In this document: positions 7,506-16,928 of the stretch, piece by piece
Layout: each line of letters starts with the position of its first letter
Position numbering within the stretch: the first letter of the stretch is position 1
Source: Roseburia_C amylophila
GTDB taxonomy: Bacteria; Bacillota; Clostridia; Lachnospirales; Lachnospiraceae
DNA length: 64,000 bases
NCBI RefSeq assembly: GCF_025567465.1
Contig: NZ_JAOQKI010000007.1
Coordinates: 95,130 to 159,129 of the forward strand
Reading direction: 5' to 3'
Translations under genes and position numbers: made by a program
Notes under the pieces: model-generated
Told to the model about the DNA's origin: nothing
Seen by the model: only the letters and a program-made list of their open reading frames with translations
The model's database searches: none

Positions 7506-8771
7506 TCATCTTAGCTGAGCCACCTGCTCCAAAAGGTTCTTACGTTCCTTCTTCCGGGTCAGCTCCACTAAGCCAAGCTTTGTAATATCCACAAGCCGTA
7601 CCGAAACCGGGTCTTCTTTTAAGGATAACCGGAACTGGTGCATCAGCTCTTTTCTTTGCTCTTCTTTTGCCATATTGATGAAATCCACAATGACAATTCC
7701 TGAAATATTACGAAGCCGGAGCTGTCTTGAAATCTCTGCAGCAGCTTCTAAATTAATCTTATAATAATATTCTTCTGCATTTTTTCCGGAAGTATTCTTT
7801 CCACTGTTTACATCGATAACTGTCAGAGCTTCCGTTGGCTGAATGATAAGATAAGCACCAGACTTCATCCAGACCCGTTCCGATATTGCACGCTGTATCT
7901 GCGTCTCAAAGGAATAAAGGGTTCCTAATGAAATGGCATCATTTTCATAGAACCGTATCTTAGATAAAATATCAGGATTTCCGGCATAAAGCTGTTGAAG
8001 CTCTTCAAAGATATTCTTATCATCCGTAATAATTTCACCAAGCTCTTCCTGGTAAAGGTGATTAATGGCATTTTCATAAAATTTCTTTGGCGGCATCAGA
8101 ATGCTGTAACAGGTACGGAAATGAAAAGTTGCAGCTAACTTCTGATAGTCAGATAAAAGTTTCCGGTATTCTGTTTCTAATTCTTCCGGAGAAGCTCCTG
8201 CCGCATTGGTTCTTACGATAAGACTATGCGGCTTTCTTTTTTCTTCCTGTCCGGCATTCTGCTTTGTATCAGTAACTGCTTCTTTTTCAAAAAGCTGCAT
8301 CTGTTCGAAAAGCTGTACCTGACTGCTTAACCTTTCTTTTTCATCCGCACTTAATTTAGAAGAAATGGCAAGGGGACGTTTTTCATTTGTCAGGACAAAA
8401 TATTTTCCGGTAAGGGAAAGCTTAGTATCTGCAATGGGATACTTGGTCTTGATTGCCTCTTTGGTAATCTGCACCACAAGTTCATCCCCTTCGGTCAGCT
8501 TTCCGCTTCTGCACTGCTTCGAAAACCAGGCATCTTTTATATGTGCTGTTTCCAGATAACAGGTTACTCCCTTTGCAATGTCCACAAAAGCGGCATCTAA
8601 GTTCGCGGCAATCTTTTTTACCCTGGCAATACAAATTATTCCCGGTACAACCTGATTTTCTTCGGATAACGGATGAAATGCAATTTCCCTAAACTTGTCC
8701 TTTTCATCTAACAGTGCCGTAAAAAAGGAGTCGCCTACATAATGCTGCCTTGTAATGATAAATTTATTCAA
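7506..8771 (-). CDS. rng: ribonuclease G/E family endoribonuclease
   Basis: About 421 residues. It has an N-terminal S1-type RNA-binding region (DAAFVDIAKGVTCYL about residues 60-80) and the RNase E/G catalytic core with IDVNSGKNTSGKN (metal-binding Asp) and GIVIVDFINM. The E. coli-type C-terminal scaffold is absent. I favour a TTG start at 8771, nine bases after GGGAG, giving MNKFIITR like relatives; ATG codons at 8780 and 8792 lie too close to the site or have none. It overlaps the DUF2344 gene by 8 bases. Role: RNA decay and rRNA processing. Confidence 0.9.
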   Translation of the reverse strand: MNKFIITRQHYVGDSFFTALLDEKDKFREIAFHPLSEENQVVPGIICIARVKKIAANLDAAFVDIAKGVTCYLETAHIKDAWFSKQCRSGKLTEGDELVVQITKEAIKTKYPIADTKLSLTGKYFVLTNEKRPLAISSKLSADEKERLSSQVQLFEQMQLFEKEAVTDTKQNAGQEEKRKPHSLIVRTNAAGASPEELETEYRKLLSDYQKLAATFHFRTCYSILMPPKKFYENAINHLYQEELGEIITDDKNIFEELQQLYAGNPDILSKIRFYENDAISLGTLYSFETQIQRAISERVWMKSGAYLIIQPTEALTVIDVNSGKNTSGKNAEEYYYKINLEAAAEISRQLRLRNISGIVIVDFINMAKEEQRKELMHQFRLSLKEDPVSVRLVDITKLGLVELTRKKERKNLLEQVAQLR

Positions 8772-9486
8772 GAATGTCATCTCCCATTTCATCCAATGCA
8801 ATCAGAGTGCCGTCTTCTTTTCGGGCATATACGTCCACACGATGAATCTGAAACTGCATTTCGTTATAAGGAAGTTCCAGATACCGGTAAAAGGCTTCTA
8901 ACAAAAGCTCTGGTTTTACATTATCTACGCTTCCTGTAGATACTTTAAGATAAAAGAATGGACAGCCATCTGCTTCCTCAACCTGAAAATCATATACCAG
9001 CTGCTTTAAGTCCATGACTTTTTCGCTTTTTTTCGTCTTTTTCGTAACCAGAATCTCCGGAGCATCTTCATAAAATGCTTTTACTTTAACTTTCAGTTCA
9101 TCCAAAGTGAATGGACAATTTCCTTTATTCTTATAAAATACGTTATAGTCCGCTGCTGCAACAATGGACATCGCTGTTTTGGCATGCTCTGGCAGCATCC
9201 GGTAAGATACGATTTCAACACCTTCCACCATGGTATCATTTAAAGCCTTAACGGATTCAATTGAACTTCTGGTAGAATGTACTTCAATATCAAGATATTC
9301 TCCATCACTGGTGATTCCAACTCCCAGCGGTGCCGCAAAAGACATAATCTGATGCGGGGAAAATCCCTCGGAATATGCAATATCAATCTCAGCACGACGC
9401 ATTGCTTTCTGGAAATAACGCATCATATCAAGGTGTCCGATAAATTTCATTACACCATATTTTCGAAATTTAATTCTTATTTTCAA
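8764..9486 (-). CDS. TIGR03936-family (DUF2344) radical-SAM-associated protein
   Basis: About 240 residues. KIRIKFRKYGVMKFIGHLD at the N-terminus and YSEGFSPHQIMSFAAPLGVG are the family hallmarks. The family is always next to a TIGR03960 radical SAM gene, as here, but its biochemical role is not established. The best start is TTG at 9486, six bases after GGGAGGTG, overlapping the end of the upstream radical SAM gene by 17 bases. In some Clostridia the two genes are fused, so they probably act as one complex. Confidence 0.88.
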   Translation of the reverse strand: MKIRIKFRKYGVMKFIGHLDMMRYFQKAMRRAEIDIAYSEGFSPHQIMSFAAPLGVGITSDGEYLDIEVHSTRSSIESVKALNDTMVEGVEIVSYRMLPEHAKTAMSIVAAADYNVFYKNKGNCPFTLDELKVKVKAFYEDAPEILVTKKTKKSEKVMDLKQLVYDFQVEEADGCPFFYLKVSTGSVDNVKPELLLEAFYRYLELPYNEMQFQIHRVDVYARKEDGTLIALDEMGDDILE

Positions 9487-11335
9487 AGCAGACACCTCCC
9501 TTAAACTGAGCAGCTCCACAGCCCTGACACTGCATCCGGCAGTTTGGAGTCACTTCTTCTTTTCTGGCACGTTCCCATTCGCGGATTAAGAACTTTTTCG
9601 AAACGCCATCATCAATAAAATCCCATGGGAAAATTTCATCCAGAGGACGTTCCCGCATGGTATAGAAATCGGTATCGATGCCACATTCCGCAAAAGCCTC
9701 TACCCAGCGGTTATTATCAAAAAATTCCGTCCAGGCATCAAAGATACCACCTTTTTCATAAACCTTAAGCAAGGCAGGGGCAATCCGGCGGTCTCCTCTT
9801 GCAAGAATACCCTCTAATACCGTAACATCTGCTTCATGCCAGTTATACTTGATGCTCTTGCGGTTTAACTGTTCTTTTACAGCATCATTTACCACCTTGG
9901 CTCTGCCAAGATAGCTGTCCTTATCATACATTCTTGCCCACTGGAATGGAGTAAATGGCTTTGGTACAAAGAAAGAGGTACTGATAGTAATCTGACATTT
10001 TCCATTCCGCTCTTCCTTTGGAATCTCATAATAACGGACTGCAATTTTATTGGCAAGTTCTGCTATGGCACGCATATCATCTTCCGTCTCGGTCGGAAGT
10101 CCTAGCATGAAATAAAGCTTTACTTTATTCCAGCCGCCTTCAAACGCCATTCCGGCACCATTTAAAATCACCTCTTCCGTCAGTCCTTTATTAATAACAT
10201 TACGAAGACGCTGGGAACCGGCTTCCGGAGCAAAGGTAAGGCTGCTCTTTCTGATATCCTGCACTTTTCCCATAACGTCTAAGGAAAATGCATCGATACG
10301 AAGAGATGGCAGAGAAATATTTACGCCTTTATCCTTAAAGTTATCAATCAGAAAATTAACCAGTTCTTCCAGTTGCGAATAATCACTGGAACTTAAAGAA
10401 CTTAAAGAAATCTCTTCATGTCCGGTATTCTTTAACATTTCGTAAGCATAATGTTTTAAGACTTCTACATCTTTTTCACGGACCGGACGGTAAATCATTC
10501 CTGCCTGACAAAAACGGCAGCCGCGGATACAGCCACGCTGAATCTCTAATACCACACGATCCTGGGTTGCTTTAATAAAAGGAACAACCGGTTTCTCAGG
10601 GTAAACAGAATGGGACATATCCATCTGAATCTGTTTCTTTACCGTTGCCGGCACATCCTCATATTTTGGTGTAAAGGATGCAATCGTTCCATCTTCTTTA
10701 TAAGCCACCTCATACATGGAAGGCACATAGATTCCAGGAATAGACGCTGCACGGCGTAAGAATTCCTTTCTGCTGACCTTTTCTTTCCTGCACTGCTTAT
10801 ACAACGTAAATAATTCCGTATAAGAAATTTCGCCTTCTCCGATATAGAACAAATCAAAGAAATCGGCAATCGGCTCCGGATTATAGCTGCAAGGACCGCC
10901 ACCGATTACAATCGGGTCATCTTCTTTTCGCTCAGAAGACAGCATGGCAATCTGGGATAAATCAAGAATCTGTAAAATATTGGTATAGCACATCTCATAC
11001 TGGATGGTAATACCAAGGAAATCAAAATCCTTAATCGGCTCCTGACTTTCCAGTGCAAATAAAGGAATATTTTTTTCTTTCATAATCTTGTGTAAATCCG
11101 GCCACGGAGAATAAACCCGTTCGCAGTATACATCATCCCGTTTATTAAACATATCATATAAAATCTGAATGCCCAGGTGAGACATTCCGATTTCATAGAC
11201 ATCCGGAAAGCACATTGCAAAACGGATGTCAACATCCTTCGGATTCTTCTTTACCATGTTCAGCTCGTTTCCGATATAACGGGCCGGTTTATCAATTGTT
11301 AAAAGTATTTCATCACTTAATGCTAAAGTGTTCAT
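9470..11335 (-). CDS. TIGR03960-family B12-binding/radical SAM protein
   Basis: About 621 residues from the ATG at 11335 (GAGG six bases upstream). The N-terminal part (1-200) resembles a cobalamin-binding fold (VDIRFAMCFPDVYEIGMSHLG), and the radical SAM cluster motif CxxxCxxC is RGCIRGCRFCQAG near residue 265. The C-terminal CRMQCQGCGA could carry another metal site. Its reaction is not known; radical SAM relatives with B12 domains usually methylate or methylthiolate. The gene leads a coupled set with DUF2344 and RNase G, hinting at RNA modification. Confidence 0.88.
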   Translation of the reverse strand: MNTLALSDEILLTIDKPARYIGNELNMVKKNPKDVDIRFAMCFPDVYEIGMSHLGIQILYDMFNKRDDVYCERVYSPWPDLHKIMKEKNIPLFALESQEPIKDFDFLGITIQYEMCYTNILQILDLSQIAMLSSERKEDDPIVIGGGPCSYNPEPIADFFDLFYIGEGEISYTELFTLYKQCRKEKVSRKEFLRRAASIPGIYVPSMYEVAYKEDGTIASFTPKYEDVPATVKKQIQMDMSHSVYPEKPVVPFIKATQDRVVLEIQRGCIRGCRFCQAGMIYRPVREKDVEVLKHYAYEMLKNTGHEEISLSSLSSSDYSQLEELVNFLIDNFKDKGVNISLPSLRIDAFSLDVMGKVQDIRKSSLTFAPEAGSQRLRNVINKGLTEEVILNGAGMAFEGGWNKVKLYFMLGLPTETEDDMRAIAELANKIAVRYYEIPKEERNGKCQITISTSFFVPKPFTPFQWARMYDKDSYLGRAKVVNDAVKEQLNRKSIKYNWHEADVTVLEGILARGDRRIAPALLKVYEKGGIFDAWTEFFDNNRWVEAFAECGIDTDFYTMRERPLDEIFPWDFIDDGVSKKFLIREWERARKEEVTPNCRMQCQGCGAAQFKGGVCFENKN

Positions 11336-11390
11336 CTGGTACCTCAATCATTCTTAAATATCATAATCCGATTTGTGAAAAAAATAACGC

Positions 11391-11702
11391 TTATATATTT
11401 TTTGCAAAATCCGAAATTATCATAACATACTTTTGCAGTTTTGTATAATCATAGTTTTCTTCTAATTGCCGGTACATCCATTTGGTATCTTTTTCACCGG
11501 CAGTTCCCGGAAAAGGAAGCTTTCCTTTATCACATAAAACAAACACCACAAAAAGACAAATACAAAGCAGCCATTTTACTTTCCAAATGGCTGCTTTTCC
11601 TGTGTTTATTAACTCCTCGTCCGTGTCTTTCCGTGATTCCGAAAAAGAATTTCTGGCACGAAGAATATATTCCCGTCTGTTTGCAATATAATCCTGTTCC
11701 AA
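11391..11702 (-). CDS. small single-pass membrane protein, function unknown
   Basis: About 103 residues from a TTG at 11702 with AAAGGTG eight bases upstream; the ATG at 11723 has no ribosome site. A charged N-terminal half (1-45) is followed by one membrane segment (VKWLLCICLFVVFVLC) and a polar tail with KWMYRQLEENYDY. I do not recognise the family. It follows the his operon after about 80 bases, and its ribosome site lies in one arm of an inverted repeat (see 11710-11768). Confidence 0.6.
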   Translation of the reverse strand: MEQDYIANRREYILRARNSFSESRKDTDEELINTGKAAIWKVKWLLCICLFVVFVLCDKGKLPFPGTAGEKDTKWMYRQLEENYDYTKLQKYVMIISDFAKNI

Positions 11703-11709
11703 ATAAATC

Positions 11710-11768
11710 GCACCTTTCTGCATATCATCGCCTGATTGTTGTTCTGCTGTAATCTATGCAGAAAGTGC
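11710..11768 (-). promoter_or_regulatory. inverted repeat covering the ribosome site of the small membrane protein
   Basis: GCACCTTTCTGCATA (11710-11724) and TATGCAGAAAGTGC (11755-11768) are reverse complements except for one inserted base. In the minus-strand mRNA the downstream arm contains the AAAGGTG ribosome site, so a folded stem would mask it. It also lies just after the hisIE stop codon. Confidence 0.55.
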
Positions 11769-11782
11769 AGGAACTATGTATG

Positions 11783-13063
11783 TTATCTCTGGGCAAGTTC
11801 CTGGGTAACATCCTCCCATGTTACGCCTTTTTCTACCATCAATACCATTGCATGATAAAGGAAATCTGAAATTTCATAAATAATCTCTTCCGGTTCCGGA
11901 TTCTTTGCGGCAATGACAATCTCGGTTGCTTCTTCGCCGACCTTCTTTAAAATCTTATCAATTCCCTTATCGAAAAGGTAGTTGGTATAAGAGCCTTCCT
12001 TTGGATGAATCTTACGATCCGCAATAATGGAGTAGACATCCTCAAATACCTGCAGTGGATTTTTCTCAGCATATTCTTTCTTGACAATTTCATTAAAGAA
12101 GCAGCTTGGTGCTCCGGTATGACATGCCACGCCAATCTGGGATACCTTTGCAAGAATGGTATCAAAATCACAGTCTGCCGTTAAAGATTTCACATACTGG
12201 ATATGACCACTGGTCTCACCCTTCATCCACAACGCCTTACGGCTGCGGCTGTAATAAGTCATCTTTCCGCTGGAAATGGTGGTATTGAACGCTTCTTCAT
12301 TCATATAAGCTACCATAAGTACTTCATCGGTACGGTAATCCTGTACTACAACAGGTACCATTCCATCCGAATTCAATTTGAAATCACTCCATTTTAATGC
12401 CGGAGCAAAATTGTCCATACGGATTCCGCTGGCTGCAAATTCTGTCTTTAATTTCATGATATCTGTCCTGGTATCATTAATAAATGCACCACAGATTCCT
12501 CTGACATTTTCACGGTTTAATACATCCACCAGTGCATCCTTGTCATAATTATCATACTGAACGACATATGGCAGATTTGTAATATTTTCTACTCCGTCCA
12601 TCATGGATGGATCAAGAACAATCATTTCATGGAAATATTCATCCAGTTCATCTTTGTGTTTGAATAAGAAATCAATATTCTTTACAGAAACTATCATACG
12701 GTCTTTTCCGAATCGTTTTGCACCTTCCTCCGCCAAAGACATGCTGACAGATTTGGCACCGTTTAAAACAACCTGTTTACATCCGGCATAGATAAATTTC
12801 TTAATGTCTTCCAGACGGTTGATATTTCCACCTGCATAAATCGGAATCTCTACAGTACGGAAAATATCTTTTACCGTATGAATATTTTTCTCATGCTCTT
12901 CATCACCGGTTGATAAGTCATAGATTAAAATCTTATCAATTCCACTGTCATTATAAAGCTTGGTAAGTTCTTTTAAATCTCCTGCAGAACTAAGGTCACT
13001 CGGGCTCTTTACTGCCTCTCCGTTTTTCAGATAAATGGTTGCTACTATATTCTTGTGTTTCAT
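11783..13063 (-). CDS. hisIE: HisF-like pseudoenzyme fused to HisIE (phosphoribosyl-AMP cyclohydrolase / phosphoribosyl-ATP pyrophosphatase)
   Basis: 426 residues in one frame. Residues 1-220 resemble the HisF/HisA barrel (SGIDKILIYDLS, IPIYAGGNINRLEDI), but HisF catalytic Asp11 and Asp130 positions appear to be Tyr11 and Val127, while Lys19 is kept. Residues 221-333 are HisI with its zinc/metal motifs TADCDFD (295-301), ACHTGAPSC (313-321) and the RSRKALWMKGETSGH stretch. Residues 338-426 are HisE (GSYTNYLFDKG, KKVGEEATEIVIAAKN). It performs steps 2 and 3 of histidine synthesis. Last gene of the his operon; hisA, hisF, hisH and hisC are not in the window. Confidence 0.9.
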   Translation of the reverse strand: MKHKNIVATIYLKNGEAVKSPSDLSSAGDLKELTKLYNDSGIDKILIYDLSTGDEEHEKNIHTVKDIFRTVEIPIYAGGNINRLEDIKKFIYAGCKQVVLNGAKSVSMSLAEEGAKRFGKDRMIVSVKNIDFLFKHKDELDEYFHEMIVLDPSMMDGVENITNLPYVVQYDNYDKDALVDVLNRENVRGICGAFINDTRTDIMKLKTEFAASGIRMDNFAPALKWSDFKLNSDGMVPVVVQDYRTDEVLMVAYMNEEAFNTTISSGKMTYYSRSRKALWMKGETSGHIQYVKSLTADCDFDTILAKVSQIGVACHTGAPSCFFNEIVKKEYAEKNPLQVFEDVYSIIADRKIHPKEGSYTNYLFDKGIDKILKKVGEEATEIVIAAKNPEPEEIIYEISDFLYHAMVLMVEKGVTWEDVTQELAQR

Positions 13064-13071
13064 ATGCTCAC

Positions 13072-13665
13072 CTATAAACTGCCTTTCGTTGATAATATAT
13101 CGGTAATACGCGGGTCAATGATGGTTGCCTCATCCAATGCCTTTGCAAATGCTTTAAACATGGCTTCAATCATATGATGGTTATTTCCGCCTGTAATGAC
13201 CTTAAGATGTAAATTCATTCCGGCGCTATAGGAAATGGCATAAAAGAATTCTTTTACCATTTCGGTATCCATATAGCCTACGCGGTCTGTGGTAAATTCT
13301 GCATCAAAGGATAGATACGGTCTTCCGGATAAATCTACCGCACAAAGCACCAGTGTCTCATCCATGGGAAGCATACAGCTTCCAAAACGTTTGATACCCT
13401 TTTTGTCACCGACTGCTTTTTTAATGGCATTGCCAAGGACGATTCCGGTATCTTCAATGGTATGATGACAGTCCACCACCAGATCTCCGGTCACTTTGAC
13501 ATTTAAATCAAATAATCCATGTCTTGCAAAGCCATCTAACATATGGTCGAAAAATCCAATTCCGGTATCTGCCTTTGCATCCCCTCTGCCGTCCAAATCA
13601 AAGGAAAGGTAAATATCGGTTTCTTTTGTTTTTCTTGTATATTCTGCAATACGTCTTTGTTCCAT
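13072..13665 (-). CDS. hisB: imidazoleglycerol-phosphate dehydratase
   Basis: 197 residues, the monofunctional form without the histidinol-phosphatase domain. The manganese-binding His clusters DCHHTIED (about residues 65-72) and NNHHMIEA (about 165-172) are present, as is GIGFFDHMLDGFARHG. It converts imidazole-glycerol phosphate to imidazole-acetol phosphate, step 6 of histidine synthesis. It is separated from hisD by 15 bases. Confidence 0.98.
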   Translation of the reverse strand: MEQRRIAEYTRKTKETDIYLSFDLDGRGDAKADTGIGFFDHMLDGFARHGLFDLNVKVTGDLVVDCHHTIEDTGIVLGNAIKKAVGDKKGIKRFGSCMLPMDETLVLCAVDLSGRPYLSFDAEFTTDRVGYMDTEMVKEFFYAISYSAGMNLHLKVITGGNNHHMIEAMFKAFAKALDEATIIDPRITDILSTKGSL

Positions 13666-13680
13666 GAAACAAACCTCCGT

Positions 13681-14979
13681 TTAGTTTTCGTCTTCAAATC
13701 TTACTTTAACGGAATTTGCATGTGCCGTCAACTGTTCGCACTCTGCAAACTGGGCAATATCTTTATATACTTCCTCTAATGCTTCCCTGGAATAGGAAAT
13801 AATGCTGGATTTCTTAATGAAATCATCTACGGATAATGCAGAGAAAAATTTTGCGGTTCCATTGGTTGGAAGAACGTGGTTTGGTCCTGCAAAATAATCT
13901 CCAAGCGGTTCACTGCTGTATTCACCGATGAAAATTGCTCCGGCATTTCTTACCTTGGTCATAACTTCAAATGGATTCTTTGTTACAATTTCCATATGTT
14001 CGGATGCAATTTCATTTACTGCAGCAATGGCTTCCTCCATATTATCTGCAATTAAAATATATCCATAGTTATCTAAGGATTTCTGGATGATTTCTTTTCT
14101 GGAAAGCTGTGCAGTAAATTTTGCTGCTTCCTCAGAAACACGCTCTGCCAGTTCACGGCTTGTGGTAATCAAAATTGCGGAAGCCATTTCATCATGCTCT
14201 GCCTGGGATAAAAGGTCGGCTGCAACATATCTTGGATTGGCTGTTTCATCTGCTAATACTAAAATCTCACTTGGTCCGGCGATGGAGTCTATGCTGACAT
14301 AACCGAATACGGCTTTTTTCGCTAAAGCTACATAAATATTTCCAGGGCCAACAATTTTATCTACTTTTGGAATGCTTTCGGTACCAAAGGCGAGAGCTGC
14401 AATTGCCTGTGCGCCTCCTACTTTATAGATGCGGTCTGCACCGGCTTCTCTTGCTGCAACCAGGGTAGAAGGATTTACCTTACCATCTTTTCCAGGCGGT
14501 GTTGTCATAATAATTTCATCAACTCCGGCAACCTTGGCCGGAACAATATTCATCAGTACGGAAGAAGGATAAACGGCTTTTCCACCCGGTACATAAACAC
14601 CGACACGGGCTAATGCGGTTACCTTCTGACCTAAGATAATACCTTTATCCTGGCTGTCAAACCAGCTGTTCTGACGCTGTTTTTCATGATAGGTGCGGAT
14701 ATTTACAAGAGATTTCCGGATGACTTCAAGGAGCTTCGGATCTACTGCATCATAAGCCTCCTTAATCTCATCTTCTGTTACTAAAATATTATCTTTATTA
14801 ATCGTTGCACCATCAAATCTCGCTGTATAGTCAAATAATGCAGCATCTCTATTGGCACGTACCGTTTCGATGATTTCCTGTACGCTGGCTTCAAATTTGC
14901 CGTAGCTGTTGGGGCTTCTCTTTAAAAGATTCTCTAATATATTACCCTTTGTCTCTTCTGTCAACTCTAAAATACGCAT
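13681..14979 (-). CDS. hisD: histidinol dehydrogenase
   Basis: 432 residues. The NAD- and substrate-binding signature GPGNIYVALAKK and the zinc/catalytic-site stretch LLSQAEHDEMASAIL are present, plus SEHMEI and GPNHVLPT toward the C-terminus. It makes histidine from histidinol in two NAD-dependent oxidations. It starts 3 bases after the hisG stop codon, so translation is likely coupled. Confidence 0.98.
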   Translation of the reverse strand: MRILELTEETKGNILENLLKRSPNSYGKFEASVQEIIETVRANRDAALFDYTARFDGATINKDNILVTEDEIKEAYDAVDPKLLEVIRKSLVNIRTYHEKQRQNSWFDSQDKGIILGQKVTALARVGVYVPGGKAVYPSSVLMNIVPAKVAGVDEIIMTTPPGKDGKVNPSTLVAAREAGADRIYKVGGAQAIAALAFGTESIPKVDKIVGPGNIYVALAKKAVFGYVSIDSIAGPSEILVLADETANPRYVAADLLSQAEHDEMASAILITTSRELAERVSEEAAKFTAQLSRKEIIQKSLDNYGYILIADNMEEAIAAVNEIASEHMEIVTKNPFEVMTKVRNAGAIFIGEYSSEPLGDYFAGPNHVLPTNGTAKFFSALSVDDFIKKSSIISYSREALEEVYKDIAQFAECEQLTAHANSVKVRFEDEN

Positions 14980-14981
14980 GT

Positions 14982-15635
14982 TTATGCCTCCTTTAATACC
15001 GATTTTAAATCTGTAATTAATTTCGTAATCCGCTCATGTTCCATTTTCATACTAACCTGATTTACGACCATCCGGGCAGAAAGCGGACAAACTTCTTCTA
15101 ATACTTCAAGTCCGTTTTCACGTAAGGTTGAGCCTGTCTCTACAATATCACATATTACCTCAGCAAGTCCAACAATCGGGGCAAGTTCGATGGAACCGTT
15201 TAATTTGATAATTTCTACAGTCTGATGTTTCTTATTATAAAAATAGTCTTTTGCAATGCGCGGATATTTGGTTGCCACACGGATCAGTTCGTGATGCTGT
15301 AATAATTCTTTGGATTCTTTTGGACCGCAGATACACATTCTGCATTTTCCAAAGCCCAAATCCAATACTTCATAAATATTTCTTGCTTCCTCTAAAATTG
15401 TATCCTTTCCCACAATACCGATATCTGCCGCACCATATTCTACATAAGTTGGTACATCCGGTCCCTTGGCAAGGAAGAAACGAAGCTTTAATTCTTCATT
15501 GACAAAAATAAGTTTTCTGGTATTCTTGTCTTTCATTTCTTCACAGGTAATGCCGATTTTTTCAAAAGTCTCTAAGGTTTTATTTGCCAGTCTTCCCTTA
15601 CCTAATGCAAAGGTTAAATATCTCATATCTTCCAT
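14982..15635 (-). CDS. hisG: ATP phosphoribosyltransferase catalytic subunit, short form
   Basis: 217 residues, the short HisG that lacks the C-terminal His-sensing domain and needs HisZ. Motifs: FALGKGRLANKT, GAADIGIVGKD, and the phosphate-binding IVETGSTLRENGL. It catalyses the first committed step of histidine synthesis. The ATG at 15635 follows GGAG that overlaps the hisZ stop region. Confidence 0.97.
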   Translation of the reverse strand: MEDMRYLTFALGKGRLANKTLETFEKIGITCEEMKDKNTRKLIFVNEELKLRFFLAKGPDVPTYVEYGAADIGIVGKDTILEEARNIYEVLDLGFGKCRMCICGPKESKELLQHHELIRVATKYPRIAKDYFYNKKHQTVEIIKLNGSIELAPIVGLAEVICDIVETGSTLRENGLEVLEEVCPLSARMVVNQVSMKMEHERITKLITDLKSVLKEA

Positions 15636-15637
15636 TT

Positions 15638-16831
15638 CTATTCTCCATCCATAAATGTCAGTTCTGCAATCTGATTTCGCAATGCATATGCTTCATAATC
15701 TGCTTTTGATTTATCCATTGCCCAGGCAATCAGTTCCACATTGCAGTCCTTTGCCCTCAGTGCAATGGCTTTCTTTACTGCTTCCCTGCGGTATTCCGGT
15801 TTGTATACAATCAGCTGATTGTCATGTTTTACGGTAATCTCAATTTTCTGTCTTGAAATTGCTGCCATTAACTGGTCTACTACTATCGCAAATCCAATGG
15901 AAGCTGCATCTTTTCCAAAATAAGTAAGAAGCTTGTCATAACGACCACCCTTTACAATCGGTTCACCGCTTCCATAAGTATAACCGGCAAAAATTACTCC
16001 GGTATAATAATGATAGCTGCTTAACATACCAAATTCATAGGTCACATATTTGTCTACGTCATATACTTTAAGCACCGCATCTAAGTCTTCCAGTCTGCGT
16101 ATTGCTTTATAAACCTTTGGATAATCAGCCGCATAGGTCTTTGCCTCTTCAAAGGAAGCTGCATTATCATAAATGGTTCCAAGCATTCCGAATAATTCTT
16201 TTAAATTCTGGTTCATGGAGCAGTCGGAAATCTCTTCTTCCACGCCAAAGAAATTCTTATTAGCAATCAGTTCCCGGATAACTTCTTCCTGTTCTTCGGA
16301 AAGCCCTGCCGCTTCCATTAAGCCACGGAAGAATTCCACATGTCCCACACTAATCTGGAAATTCTTTAAACCACTGCTCTTTAATGCATCAATTGCCATA
16401 GCAATCATCTCTGCATCGCCATCTACGGTATCATCGCCGATTAACTCTGCACCAAGCTGGGTAGATTCCTTTAATCTTCCCTGATAGCTATGGTTATTGA
16501 TAAAGGTATTTCCCATATAAGAAAGGCGGATTGGCATATCCTCATCCATAAAATATTTTGCGGCAGACCGTGCAATAGATGGTGTAATATCCGGTCTTAA
16601 TACAAGGGTATTTCCTTCCCGATCAAAAAATTTATATAATTCGTTGGATGGAATGGTTCCAACTTCTTTTCCAAATATATCGAAAAATTCAAAGGTTGGT
16701 GTCTGAATACTGTGGTATCCGTGTCGTTTTAAAGCCTTATGCAGCCGATCCTGCAGCTCTAATTTTTTTTCACACTCTTCATTATAAATATCCCGGACAC
16801 CCTCTGGTGTATGTAACAATTGATTTTTCAT
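15638..16831 (-). CDS. hisZ: ATP phosphoribosyltransferase regulatory subunit HisZ
   Basis: 397 residues resembling histidyl-tRNA synthetase catalytic core without the anticodon domain. Class II synthetase motif 2-like VLRPDITPSIAR and the motif GGRYDKLLTYFG are present. HisZ forms an octamer with short HisG and confers histidine feedback inhibition. It is the first gene of the operon, with an ACTGGAGG site. Confidence 0.95.
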   Translation of the reverse strand: MKNQLLHTPEGVRDIYNEECEKKLELQDRLHKALKRHGYHSIQTPTFEFFDIFGKEVGTIPSNELYKFFDREGNTLVLRPDITPSIARSAAKYFMDEDMPIRLSYMGNTFINNHSYQGRLKESTQLGAELIGDDTVDGDAEMIAMAIDALKSSGLKNFQISVGHVEFFRGLMEAAGLSEEQEEVIRELIANKNFFGVEEEISDCSMNQNLKELFGMLGTIYDNAASFEEAKTYAADYPKVYKAIRRLEDLDAVLKVYDVDKYVTYEFGMLSSYHYYTGVIFAGYTYGSGEPIVKGGRYDKLLTYFGKDAASIGFAIVVDQLMAAISRQKIEITVKHDNQLIVYKPEYRREAVKKAIALRAKDCNVELIAWAMDKSKADYEAYALRNQIAELTFMDGE

Positions 16832-16899
16832 ATAAACCTCCAGTTTTTCTCAAAACACTTTAGCGTGCTACCATGCTACCACGGTGAATTGCTTTTCCT

Positions 16900-16928
16900 A
16901 GTATATATTACCTGGAAATAATTGTCAA
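16900..16928 (-). promoter_or_regulatory. promoter of the his operon, overlapping the recU stop
   Basis: On the minus strand TTGACA (16923-16928), 17 bases, TATACT (16900-16905). The TGA stop codon of recU lies inside the -35 hexamer. The following leader of about 60 bases contains the repeated GGTAGCA unit but no T-box motif and no histidine-rich leader peptide. Confidence 0.8.

Noticed and set aside
11783..13063. Fusion produced by a sequencing frame error between hisF and hisIE
   Set aside because: The frame is continuous, the linker is natural, and the N-terminal domain is itself diverged from HisF.
16832..16899. Histidine leader peptide or T-box upstream of hisZ
   Set aside because: No run of His codons and no GGTGGnACC core in the 60-base leader.
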